A DNA stretch of 64,000 bases from Piper betle (Eukaryota > Streptophyta > Magnoliopsida > Piperales > Piperaceae): the NCBI GenBank assembly GCA_033002965.1, contig JAURVB010003128.1, positions 179,556-243,555 on the forward strand. The letters are read 5' to 3'. A program made the translations under genes and the position numbers. The notes under the pieces were generated by a model that ran no database searches, was not told the DNA's origin, and saw only the letters and a list, made by a program, of their open reading frames with translations. This document shows, piece after piece, positions 24,527-35,640 of the stretch. The stretch's first letter is position 1; the number at the start of each line of letters is the position of its first letter.

Positions 24527-24700
24527 CGCCGGCGATGCTGGTCCTGCAATAAGGCCAACTTCCTGCCGGAGGAGTCGTTTCAGAGTTGGGCCAGCTACAG
24601 CCGGGCCCTGCGCGAGACCGTCCCCTGACTCAAGGACCACCTCCTCACCCGCTCCCTCCACCACGCCGAGCTCAACGAGGTGCGCATGGAGCGGGTCCAA
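24527..24700 (+). pseudogene. CAT1-type cationic amino-acid transporter, N-terminal fragment
   Basis: The frame from 24527 spells CWSCNKANFLPEESFQS, then WASYSRALRETVP, a TGA stop (24626-24628), then LKDHLLTRSL and AELNEVR. It resembles the cytosolic N-terminus of plant CAT1-like transporters (C-x-C-x-K-x-x-FLPEESFQS, then a TRSL-D-x-E-I/L-N-E segment before the first membrane helix). None of the membrane segments follows; a GC-rich repeat replaces them at about 24725. Non-functional piece. The reverse-strand 155-aa ORF over it is a shadow. Confidence 0.7.
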
Positions 24701-24724
24701 GGGGCCGGGACTGAGGATGGCCGA

Positions 24725-24860
24725 CGGTGTGGAGAGGCGGCGGTGGCAAGGTGTGGAGAGGCGGTGGGAGACGGCAGAGGCGACAGAGAGGCGGTGTGGA
24801 GAGGTGTCAAGCTCCGGCTTCGGCAGAGGCGATGGAGAGGCAGTGTGGAGTGGCGTGGGA
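24725..24860. repeat. Degenerate GTGTGGAGAGGCGG minisatellite
   Basis: Variants of GTGTGGAGAGGCGGTGG occur at about 24728, 24751, 24797 and 24843, interspersed with GGCAGAGGCGA. They lie at the start of a GC-rich block that reaches 25050. ORFs here exist in all frames because stops are rare in this composition. Confidence 0.6.
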
Positions 24861-25530
24861 AAACTTAAGCTTCATCTAGCGCCGTCCCGCCCGCCGGCGC
24901 CGGCTGTCCCCCACCGTCGTCCTGTCCCCCATCGCCCTCTTGGTGGGTCGCCACCGTCATCGAACGCCGTCCAGCCCCGGTGCTGGCCCGCCCCTTCGAC
25001 CTTCTCGTCCCTCTGCCCCTTCGACCTTCTTGTTCATTGGCCCTTCCACATCCCTGCAGTCTGGTTGTTCCACCTCTCCTTCCTTCCCTTGTTGAGGTTG
25101 GCATTTTTTATCATTTGTAGTTGAAAAATGAATTTTTTTGTGTAATTTGGCCGAATGTAAGGTAATTTTGTTTTGCATAGTTATACAAAACACAGGTTAC
25201 TGCGAACAATTGTTATCAGATATATGAGAATGTCCAACACTAAAATTTATTTTTATGATGGTAGGTTTGTGACAAGCAAAAGCTATTCTGTTGGCAGATA
25301 TGCCCATATCAGTGGCCTTGTAGCTGCCAGTGTCATTCCATCTCCCTTTGCGTATGCAGATATTGTGACTACTACTCATAAATCTCTTTGAGGACCGCGC
25401 GGAGATTCAAGCAGAAACCAAAGGTTTGTTTGATAATACTCATACATTATATCCTTCCAAACACTAACAATTCATAGTTATTTTATTCTGACCATGCAGT
25501 TCTATTCCTTAACTACTGAGCTGCATTGCA
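24861..25530. other. GC-rich then AT-rich DNA, no recognised gene
   Basis: 24880-25050 is C-rich (CCGCCCGCCGGCGCC) and resembles in texture the islands at 21.7-22.1 and 52.2 kb. 25090-25530 is AT-rich. The short ORF at 25173-25391 starts at TTG and has no recognised domain, although an exon of the kinase gene that follows cannot be excluded. Confidence 0.35.
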
Positions 25531-25832
25531 TTAGACGAGAGAAGGATTGTGCAAATTGCAGACTGTGGAGTTGCCCGAGTAGAAGCGCAAAATCCAAATG
25601 ACATGACTGGTGAAACTGGAACTCTTGGTTATATGGCCCCTAAGGTATGTCGAGTGCAATCTTTTCTCTCTTGAACTTGCATATATGCTTTGGTGGGCAA
25701 AGCTTAGTTCAATTTTTTCAAGTAACTACCCGTATGTAAGCTACATGTTGAACTAAACAAAAAATGGCTGCACAGGTCCTAAATGGAAGTGCGTATAACA
25801 GAAAATAAGATGTCTACAGCTTCGGCGTCTGC
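25531..25832 (+). pseudogene. Raf-like (MRK1-type) protein kinase fragment, two exons
   Basis: Piece of a plant Raf-like MAPKKK kinase domain. Exon 25531-25644 spells LDERRIVQIADCGVARVE, AQNPNDMTGETGTLGYMAPK and ends at GTATGT. A GT-AG intron (25645-25775) follows. The next exon from 25776 reads VLNGSAYNRK, stop (TAA 25805-25807), DVYSFGVC. This is the activation loop and APE to helix F region of the MRK1 group. The Mg-binding DFG is DCG and APE is APK, both inactivating changes. The intron is kept, so this piece came from genomic DNA, not from mRNA. Confidence 0.85.
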
Positions 25833-26111
25833 CCGTGCTTCCGCCGAAGTCGAGGTCCTTGAGCGTTGGATCAATGAGCAAATGAATATAATGAAGGGCC
25901 ATGGTCCTTCAACGTTCTTGACATTATCCTCTTTGAATATTTTTTTCCTTGGTTGATAGACTTGTAGCCAAGGCATTATTTTCGTAGGGCATTATATCCC
26001 TTATAATTCCGTGTGACCAAAAGGATGACAGGATTTAGTTGAAAAATATGAACTTACAAGAGATGAATTTGTTTAAGGAATCAATGATCAATTACCTTGC
26101 ACTGACGACAG

Positions 26112-27307
26112 GCGGGAAAGAAGACGAAGAAGAGAGAAACTGTGGTTCCTGACCCGGACTACAGAATATCAGTTGTTTTATTGGGTAAGAAAAATAGCCC
26201 TATGAATTGTGTACATAGTTTATTCTATTCCTTGTCTTACATAACCCCCATATAAGTATCTGCACGCTGCCTCTTTGTATTTCCCTCAAGGTCAAGCTAA
26301 AATACTTGTTTAACTATCCTTAGAAATTAGAATCCTCTTCAGACAAGTAATACCGGTTTATTTTTTCTTAAAAAAAAGTCTTGAACTCTTATTTGGCCTG
26401 ATATTTATCGTGAACGATAACAGGTCTAGCAGGTGGTTTAACATATCAAAATAATCTGCTACCAGCGGCCCCAATTGGTCTCCTTGGCTTGCTTCTTTTA
26501 TTCCAGGTTAATGTTCCTAGCAATATCTGATAAAGCCACAAAAATTTTGAACTGAACATTGGCATATTCTTTTTAGTGTAAATAAGCATTTCTGCTGCTC
26601 TTTTTCAGTATCCTATTTAGTTAATTTGTAATGATTTGTCTAGTTCCCATGCTGATTCCAAAATTTCTTTAATATGAAGCGTTGAGTGGCAATGTACAAG
26701 AATTTGTTGTCATCTGAAATTTGAATTTATCTTGCATTAGGATGAGACTTGTTTTTGTTATTTTCCATGTATGACAACTTTTTGCATTTATCTTTTCTTA
26801 TCAGACTAGCAGAGTAAGATTTGTGTTCGATAATGAGGCACTGGTGAGTTACTCTCTGTCAAGATTTAGCAAGTCACTCCTTGTTTTGTCATTTGTTTAC
26901 TAGGTCTCTATTAGTGACTCGTATTTATTTGTTGAGTAGGTCACTGTTTGGTTGCACGATTATGCCTTGATTATGCTACAATTTTTTTTCCTTTACAGAT
27001 TATGATATAATTGGTAACACCTTTTATATATACTGAACGTGGTCCATTTATGAATGAATTTCTCCATTCTTTAACCTGGTAAAGCTAGTTGTTTTTCACT
27101 TATCTGTTTGGTGGTTAAAAATTCAATGCAACATTGTTTTATTGTAAAGCCTATGCTATATCTTACTCTGTAATCTCAGGAGCAGTGTCAACATGATTGT
27201 GATTGAATAGAAGAGAATAGCATGATTTCATTTCATGTTTGTTTGTGCTTAACTTCTATGTGTCAACACTCCAGGAGGTGAAGATTGGGGATCAGCTGTC
27301 GAACTCG
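26112..27307 (+). pseudogene. DUF3119-like plastid protein gene, four-exon fragment (copy B)
   Basis: Longest of the five DUF3119 pieces. Exons: about 26112-26184 (KKTKKRETVVPDPDYRIS, VVLLG), 26424-26506 (GLAGGLTYQNNLLPAAPIGL then LGLLLLFQ), 26805-26843 (TSRVRFVFDNEAL) and 27275-27307 (EVKIGDQLSNS). Splice phases fit and all four are open, with a hydrophobic membrane-like segment over exons 1-2. The beginning of the protein and the downstream GENVFVGG-type part are missing, so it is incomplete. Only this copy keeps the first two exons. Similarity to the other copies begins inside the intron at about 26753, which makes B the likely source of the amplified pieces. Confidence 0.7.
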
Positions 27308-27780
27308 GTATACCGGAATTCTTTTCAAACTATGGTTTAGGCTGTCATATTATTTTAATTTTAATTCATACATGATTAATTCTTAATCAGAAATGGCCCC
27401 CCCCCTCCCCCCAAAACTCGTGTTTTGTTGAAAGTAAGTATTTTGGTCGGTAATGTAATTAAACATTGATTACAAGAACTTTTTTCCGCTTGTGGGAGTC
27501 CTCAATTTCCATTGTAAAACGTATGTCGATTTTATCTGATACAAGAAGAACGATTGCCCTTTTTCTATGTTCCACCATCTTTGAAGAAAGTCATATTATA
27601 ATGCGTAAGGTAATCATCCAAACTATTACTTTTGTTTATAATTTTTTATAGCTATTAAATAGAATTTATTGTAGGTTATGTTTGGGATAAGCTTTTTCTT
27701 ACAAGTATTTTTACTACACATGTAACCACTTCCCTTTTCATACCCTAATCAGAACGTTATTTAGTTGAAACTAAAACTTA
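27308..27780. repeat. Tail of DUF3119 module, with C-homopolymer
   Basis: Shared with 6353-6820, 37554-38040, 43058-43440 and 55238-55720. It has a C-rich tract at about 27397-27411. A short ORF (27466-27651) has similar counterparts in copies A and E, but copies differ by stops and starts are non-ATG. The similarity follows from DNA duplication and is not evidence for a gene. Confidence 0.6.
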
Positions 27781-29530
27781 ATATTATAACGATGTTAACT
27801 TCGTTATAATGAATTCTATATAAAGATTAATAAATAATACTAAGAGGAGTTACATGATTTTTAATTAGATTAATGACTCTCTTGACTACCCATATGGTTA
27901 ACTAGTTAACAGTTAACCCATCTCAAGTTACACAATAAGTGTAATTACCTTCACTACTACCTTATTCACCATTAAAAGATGTTAACTTCATAATAATGAA
28001 TTTTATATTAAGATTAATAAATAATACCAAGAGTATTTATGCTTAAAGATGTTAACTTCGTCATAATAAATTCTATATAAATATTAATAAATAATATTAA
28101 GATGAGTTACATTATACTCTTTTAACTACCCATAAGGTTAACTAGTTAACAGTTAACCCAACTCAACTGTATTTTTTTCTAAAGGATTTCACAATACAAA
28201 TATATTCTTTATGTTAAAATTTCTAAAGAATCATTATAAGGAATACTTAAATATATTTGACAATACATTTTAAGTACAAAACATATGATATTAGATGCCT
28301 TCACTAAATGTTTAAGCATGTATCTGTAACTGAATGTAAGATTGTTAAACAAGTGAGCAAGCCAAGCTCAGCTTGTGCTTGAACTCAACTCGAATAATTC
28401 GATATTCGTTCGAATTCGACTCGAGATTGAACGAGTTTTGAACATATATGGTCAAAATCGACTTGAACATTTTTTATGTTATTCGAGCTCATCTCGAGCT
28501 CAAATATACTTTAACTGTTTAATTTTAACAAGCTTGAAACCAGCTCGTTTGGGATCTCGAAATTAGCTTTATGATAAGGTCAGTAGCTCAGCTTGCTCGC
28601 TGAACTCGACTTGAGATTAATGAGTTTGACATACATGTCGAAACTGATTAGAATATTTTATATTGTTTGATGTCGTCTCGAGCTCAAATATACTTAAACT
28701 ATTTAATTTTCACAAGCTTGAAATCAGCTCATTTGGGATATCAACATTAGCTCGATTATAAGGTCAAAAGCAGCTCGGCTCGCTCGCTCGCTCGTGTTAT
28801 TTAAAATTTTTATAACTTGTACAATATTTAAAATTGAAACACAACTTGCTTGTGTTAATTTAGTTATGCACTAGTATGATAACTAGTACAATATTTAAAA
28901 TTTTGCTTATAAAGATGGGTTTGTGAGGCGACAATTAGTAACTAATTAATTGTAGTAGTATTTTAAGTTGAAATGTCCCAATGCCCATTTTATCAATATT
29001 GATACAAATTGTAATAGATTTTTAATGTGTTAAAAAAATTATAATAGTCTTTGATTTTAGCCTTTATGATTGAGCATGTAAAAGCCTTCTGATTCATTTG
29101 AATTTAGATTCAGTTGAAAAAAATTAACCTGGCATTTTATCATAATAGGATTGAATAAAAAGTAATTTTGTCGGTCATTTAGAAGGATGGTTGTAACAAC
29201 AATCCCTAATGTACATAGTTGATCTTCCGACGGTATTAATTTTTAACTTTGAATTTTAATTTTAATGTTGATCATTGTCCGCTTTACTTAGTTAATCCCT
29301 ATTGAAGCCATATAGGCATGACTCCAAAATTGACCAAAATATAGTTAGATTTACCCATTCATCAAAGAAATTACGAATATAGTATCTACACTTCGAATTC
29401 CACACCTTTATTTATGGTATTTACAAATTAAATTCCACACTCTTATTTATGGCCTATAAGTACTTAACTTAATAGATCAATTGAATTTAGGTTAACCTTA
29501 AATAATAGCATATGATACAATTCCAGATTC
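27781..29530. repeat. Outer PG-upstream unit (U1) before PG3
   Basis: Near copy of 6801-8580. It has GATGTTAACTTCGTTATAAT-type ~85-bp units, two GTTAACTAGTTAAC palindromic blocks (about 27897, 28137), a GAGCTCG-rich stretch (28350-28800) and the CCCAATGCCCATTTTATC landmark (~28977). No gene was seen. Confidence 0.65.
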
Positions 29531-29726
29531 ATCTATATATTTATGTCAGACATCTAACAAGTCAGGACAACTTGAATATTTGATTCATAGAGTAAATACC
29601 AATGGTATGAAAAATTAATAGTTTTCTTTTTCAGCATTTTTTGTTTAATCGATAACAAAGATCTATCGACGAGAAAATGCAATGGTTTTAGTTTCGTTTC
29701 ATTGAACCATGCGGGGTTTGTTGACT
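29531..29726 (+). pseudogene. Orphan PG promoter and start of exon 1 (before PG3)
   Basis: Keeps the TATA-like motif (about 29532-29544) and the exon-1 ATG (29709-29711), then reads GCGGGGTTTGTTGACTCTC, joining the next upstream unit at the TTGAC shared by exon 1. It matches the orphan at 8581-8774. No enzyme can be made. Confidence 0.7.
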
Positions 29727-31257
29727 CTCTTGACTAGTGAAGAGTTAACCCAACTCGGGTTAAACAATAAGTATAATTACCTTCATTACTTCTATTTACA
29801 CTTAAAGATGTTAACTTCGTCATAATGAATTCTATATAAAGATTAATAAATAATACTAAGAACATTCACACTTAACGATGTTAACTTTGTTATAATAAAT
29901 TATATGTAAAGATTAATAAATAATAATTAGAGGAGTTACATGATTTTCAATTAGATTAATGACTCTTTTGACTACCCATATGGTTAACTAGTTAACGATT
30001 AACCCTACTCGAGTCTATTATTTTCCTAAGGATTTTACAAAACAAATACATTCTTTATGTTATAATTTCTAAAGAATCATTATAAGAAATAATTATATAT
30101 ATTCGACAATACATTTTAAATATAAAACCTATGGTAATAGATGCTTTTACTAAACTTAATGTATGACTACTAAATGAGCGAGCGAGCCGAGCTCAACTTG
30201 TGCTTGAACTCGACTCAAATAACTCGAAGTTTATTCGAACTCGACTCGAAATAGAACGAGTTTTTATGTTGTTCGAGCTCGTCTCGAGGTCAAATATACT
30301 TAAACTGTTTAATTTGACGAGCTTTAAACCAGTTCATTTCGGATCTTGAAATTAGCTCAATTATAAAGATGAAAGTAGCTCCGCTTACTCGATCGTGTTA
30401 TTTAAAATTTTAATAACTTGTAAAATAATTAACTTTGAAATACAACTCGCTCGTGTTAATTTAGTTATTCATCAGTATGATAACTTGTACAATATTTAAA
30501 TTTTGTTTGTAAAGATGGGTTTATGAGGTGATAATTAGTAACTGTAGTTGTACTTTAAGTTGAAACGTCCCAATGCCCATTTTATCAATATTGATACAAA
30601 TTGTAATAGATTTTTTATATGTTAAAATTTTTTGTAATAATCCTAGATTTTGGCCTATATAGTTGAGCATGTAAATACCTACTGATTAATGTGAATTTAG
30701 CTTCAATTGAAAACAAAATTAACCAGCCTTTGTAATTTGGTTAGTAATTTAGAAAGATGGTTGCAAAAACAATCCCTAATGTAGTAGTTGATCTTCCCAA
30801 GGTATTGATTTTTAACTTTGAATTATAATGTTAATCATTACCGTTAATCCTTATTAAAGCAATATAGACTTGACTCCAAAATTGACCAAAATATATTTAG
30901 TCTAACCCATCATAGAAATTACGAATATAGTATTTACACATTGAATTCAACACCTTTATTTATAACATTCACACATTAAATTTTACACTTTTATTTATAG
31001 CCCATAAATACTTAACTTTAATAGATTAATTGAATTTAAATTAAATTTAAATAACAGCATACGATACAATTCAATATTCATCTATATATTTATGCCCAAC
31101 ATCCAACAAGCCCAAGACGTTTTTGGGAGATTCAAATAGTAAATACCAATGGTATGAAAAATTCATAATTTATCTTTTTCAGCATTTTTTTGTTTAATTG
31201 ATTACAAGGATCTATCAACGAGAAAACACAATGGTTTTAGTTTGGTTTGATGGAATC
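29727..31257 (+). promoter_or_regulatory. Upstream unit (U2) and promoter of PG3
   Basis: Counterpart of 8775-10277, nearly identical on reading. The TATA-like TCTATATATTTATG is at about 31081-31094, some 165 bp before the ATG at 31258. It includes two ~85-bp units (about 29805-29935) and the GTTAACTAGTTAAC palindrome (~29983). Confidence 0.6.
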
Positions 31258-33566
31258 ATGCAGGGCTTTTTGACGATTATACTACTGATCTTAGTTTCTA
31301 GTTCATCGTTTTGGTGCATGGCAAATGGTCAGACATACAATGTTGTTGATTATGGAGCTGTTGGGAATGGGAAAACTGATGACACCCAAGTACGTATATA
31401 CCTCTTACATACATATGCCATTTTTACTTTAACGAGCTAGAACTAAAATTACAAATGCAAAATTTTCTTTCTTTAAGAAAACTGCATTGTATTAACTAAT
31501 ATATTAACAAGAATTGTGTGTATTTAAGCTAGTTGTTACTAACCAATCTTCCATTGATGAAAATTGTCAGGCCTTCGGAAAGGCATGGGCTGCCGCTTGC
31601 GGAAGCACAGAAAATTTGCCTACACTTTTGGTGACTGAAGGAAGAACTTTTTTGCTAAAACCCATCGCTTTTATTGGCAAATGCAAGAGTGCTTCTGGAA
31701 TTCATGTTCAGGTAACTCGCCGGTGCACATTTACGTGCTCGCATTTTATTTTGTAGGATGTTGTTCTTTTTCCGAGCATTCTTCTACGTCATATTAATGC
31801 TCAGGTTATTGACATCTTAACATATTGGTTCTCTTATTTTTTGGTATATATTGTAGGTATCTGGTAATATTGTGGCGTACAGTGATCCAAGTGTCATGGA
31901 AGGGGCTGATCAGTGGTTAGTGTTTGAAGGAGTGGATGGACTCAAAATTGACGGAAATGGAATGATCGATGGTCAAGGTTCCGCCTGGTGGACACGACAG
32001 GTAATTAGTAATTAATTAATTACACACTAATTACCATTACGACAATCTTTTCATGGCAAATTGACAGTACCTAATCGCTTTCATCTTTGCCTGTATTTTT
32101 GCAGACGCTAAATCGGCCAACGGTAAGCAAATATACAAGCTCGCTACTTGTGCTTGGGCATGACTCATGATCTTATATGATTGATTTAAACGTATAATTT
32201 TGTTTAAGCAATACTTAATTAATTTGGTGTTGATTATGTTTTCTTTACACGTCGGGGATATAAGGCGTTGTCATTCCAATCGTGCAACCAGCTGACTGTG
32301 AGTGGGATTAAAATGGCGAACAGCCCAAGAAACCATGTAGTTGTGAATAAATGCAACAATGTTCTCATCTATAACATCTCTGTCAGTTCCCCTGACAGCT
32401 CCCCTAACACCGATGGCATCAACATTGGCGACTCTAATGGTGTCGTTGTCCGTGATTCATCAATATCATGCGGTATTAATTAATCGTGATATACATATTT
32501 ATGCATTATCTTCCACCTGTACGTGCCGTTGGATCGATGTGCATGAGTTCCACCACCTTATAAATATTATATATTAAATAATCGCTAACTCTTTATCTGT
32601 TTGCAATTGAAACAGGCGATGATTGCATCAGTGTTCTAAGTGGCTCATCCAATGTTAATATTACGAATGTTAATTGCGGTCCTGGCCATGGAATAAGGTG
32701 CAAATATGGTGCTCCGATTACGAATAATTAAGCTAGTAAAAAGAAATTTAGTAATTTTCATTCTTGGCCATGTATTCAATATGCAATATATGCTGTTGTA
32801 CTACCATTGGAAGTTTGGGAAATCAACCTTATTATGCCATACAACGTGGTGCAGTATTGGAAGCTTGGGAATGAATATGGCCACAAGTCAAGTTTCAGAT
32901 GTTCATGTGTCATATTGTACTTTCACCCAGACACAGAATGGAGCAAGGATCAAGACCTTCCAGGTTATTTTTGTGCTTAATGTAAACTATGCTCAATTAA
33001 TAAATTACTTATATTGACTAAGTAAGATATAATATAATGCAATACCCTCTTCCAGGGAGGTTCGGGGTACGCAAGGGGAATCACCTTCCAGCATCTACAG
33101 CTTGACAGAGTTGATAATCCAATTGTCATCGACCAGTATTACTTCAGCAGGGAAAACTCGGTAAGTACTAATTGGTACTATTGTTACGCACTTATACCCG
33201 TAAGATCATATGGCCAATAGTTTATATATATATGAAGTGATTACAAAGCATAAAACAAGAAGCTAGCTGGATATATTGTACGCTCTAACAATTGCAATTT
33301 CTTGGTGATAAATGATGTTGCAGTCGCAAGCAGTGGCAATAAGCGACGTCGAATTTGACGACGTGCGAGGAACTGGTACCTTGGAGGTGGTAGTGAAACT
33401 TGTATGCAGCGATAGTGTGCCCTGCAGTAACATCCGCCTGCGAGGAATAAACTTGCGTACCACATTACCAGGGACGACGGCAAAGGCTCTTTGCTGGAAG
33501 GTGCAAGGATCCGAAACAGCAGAGTCTGTGCCTCCGGTGCCATGTTTGTCTAAAAACGCTTCGTAA
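31258..33566 (+). CDS. PG3: intact polygalacturonase (GH28), nine exons, 393 aa
   Basis: Secreted pectin-hydrolysing enzyme by family, and a near twin of PG2. Exons: 31258-31389, 31571-31711, 31857-32000, 32105-32122, 32265-32472, 32616-32697, 32855-32963, 33056-33160, 33324-33566, all GT-AG and in frame. The signal peptide, NTDG, GDDC, GPGHGIS, RIK and IDQYY motifs are as in PG2. I see two residue differences: Gln to Glu in exon 8 (SREN) and Ala to Thr in exon 9 (NLRTTL). The upstream in-frame ATG at 31231 would add nine residues; 31258 is preferred. Flanks on both sides also match PG2, so gene and spacer were copied together. Confidence 0.92.
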
Positions 33567-35640
33567 CGCAAGCCAAGATCAATCATCGATTCCATTATTG
33601 ATGCTTGATCGATTTGTTCTTGGCGGGGAATTTGATAAGCTAGGCAAAAAAGTTAAGCCAAACTAATAAGGAGCCAAAGCCCATTACCTACTAGGGGGAA
33701 ATATTTGTATCAGCAAACATGACATTGTTTGGTCTCGAGCCTGTTTGATTGATCACAGGTCGACTGCTCAAGTTCTCCTGTTTAAACCTTCTTTAATTGA
33801 GATCTTCATTTTGTTTATTTATTTTTATTTTTTTAGAAATGGGCAAGAACAAATGTTTGGAATATAAACTAAACGAAAAAATGTCTTTGAAATGGATAGG
33901 AAGCAATATGACCCGTCTCGGCAACAAAAGATGAAAGTCAACAATAATCATAACCATTGTACATAAAACTTCATATAATTATAATTAAATTTGAAAATTT
34001 GATTATAAGATTGGAATTCCTGATTTTTCCTTATAAAAGTACTAGGGAATTGGGAGAATGTATCTGTGATTCCATCATATTTTGAAAATGAAAAGTAATC
34101 ATACATGAATAACCTTCAAAATTGCAATAGAAGTTTGTCAATTATGATGCCGATCTCCGGCGTTCCTTGTGCTTCCATGATTGATACAAATGCAAAAGGC
34201 AACTGTAAAGACAATGGTATGAAGAACCATGTAGCCAATTATCCAATAAAGATATATAGTCCTAACAACTTGATTGAACTTGAATTTGCTCAATGTTAAA
34301 TTTGGACTTGACTAAAGTGGGCACAAGCATTTTTTCTGTGCAGAATTTGTTTCGACTTGAAGTTTGGTATTATACATTAAATAATATATGTATATGTTTT
34401 TTATAATTAGTTGTATACAGTATAAAAGATAATTATTAAAATTATGTTCTATTAATCATTTTATATGATAAAATAATAATTTTATACACAAACAAACTAA
34501 TTGTTGTATAATTTGTTAGACAAAATATTTACTCTAAAGATTGTTAGAAAAACAAATTCATTATCTTAACATATTAAAACAAAAAATTTGTGACTTAAAA
34601 ATTATTAGATCTCGGTTCCACAATTGTTGATGCTGAGGGATGATGGCGCCAAACTATACTAAATAAAACACTAAGCAAGCCCGAGTCATGGAAATCATGC
34701 TCTCTTTAAGACGGCTTGTTTGTCCCATTGAACTCGAACAATCGATTTAATCACATGACACCAGAGGCAACTATGTTTGATATAAAGACATTAAACCCTT
34801 CACCTTGGAAAACCTCCAATTATTATTTTTTCTTACAAGAACAATCAAAATTTATCTTTGACTTTACGACTTCATGTCAGAGCAATCACATAGCTATATT
34901 TTATGTATTGACATTATAAACTCAAGATAGTGTGACCTTACTATTACAAAATATGGTAGATATTGGCTTAGACCATAGTGGAACATGTAAAAATATATTT
35001 ACAAACTATTTTTCCTCTTTACCCGCTACAGTTAAAACATGAATTTAGATTTTGATATTGAATGTGTAATGCAAGTTTTTCTTCGAAAACCAAGACACTC
35101 CAACTCCACCCGAGGTATAAATCGACCTACTTGTAGACTTGGATTATTGAGACCGTTACAAACGGTTAAGACATGAGTTATCAGAAATTGATAGTGAACC
35201 AAATGAGTGATTTAAATAATCAAGTACAATAAAAGATAAAACAGCATCCCACTTATTGTAAATAAAACCATATCACACTTATTGCGGTCAATTCAATTTA
35301 CGGATGATAACCGACAAAATCATGTGTTAGTTATGTTAACACTAGTAACTTGGATTCTTGAGACCGTTACAAATGGTCAAGACACGAGCTATTAGAAATT
35401 AATAGTGAACTAAATGAGTGATCTAAATTATAAGTACAATAAAAAATAAAACTGTATCACACTTATTGTAAGTAAAATTATATCACACTTATTGTGGTCA
35501 ATCCAATTTATAGATGACAACTAACAAATTCATGTGATTAGTTATGTCAACACAGGTAACTTTGTGCGATACAATAATCTAAGAAAGTTTCACTATATTT
35601 TATATAAAAATATCTAACATAATTTATATGAAGTTGAACT
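33567..35640. repeat. PG3 3' flank module
   Basis: Shared flank with the same landmarks as after PG1 and two ~190-bp tandem units (about 35148-35350 and 35351-35560). A 64-codon ORF at 34105-34299 begins with ATG but lies in repeat sequence whose copies at 13125 and 62520 carry stops or indels, so it is not called a gene. Confidence 0.65.

Noticed and set aside
24233..24700. 155-codon reverse-strand ORF
   Set aside because: It lies antisense to the NET2 and CAT1-like pieces, which are recognisable on the + strand. The reverse product has no recognised domain.
15646..26753. Named Helitron or MULE with defined ends
   Set aside because: I could not find a convincing TC...CTRR pair with a 3' hairpin, nor long TIRs with 9-bp duplications. 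The capture hypothesis is reported without naming an element.
34105..34299. ATG-started 64-codon ORF after PG3
   Set aside because: It lies in the repeated 3' flank, and related copies at 13125 and 62520 are interrupted, so there is no sign of coding constraint.
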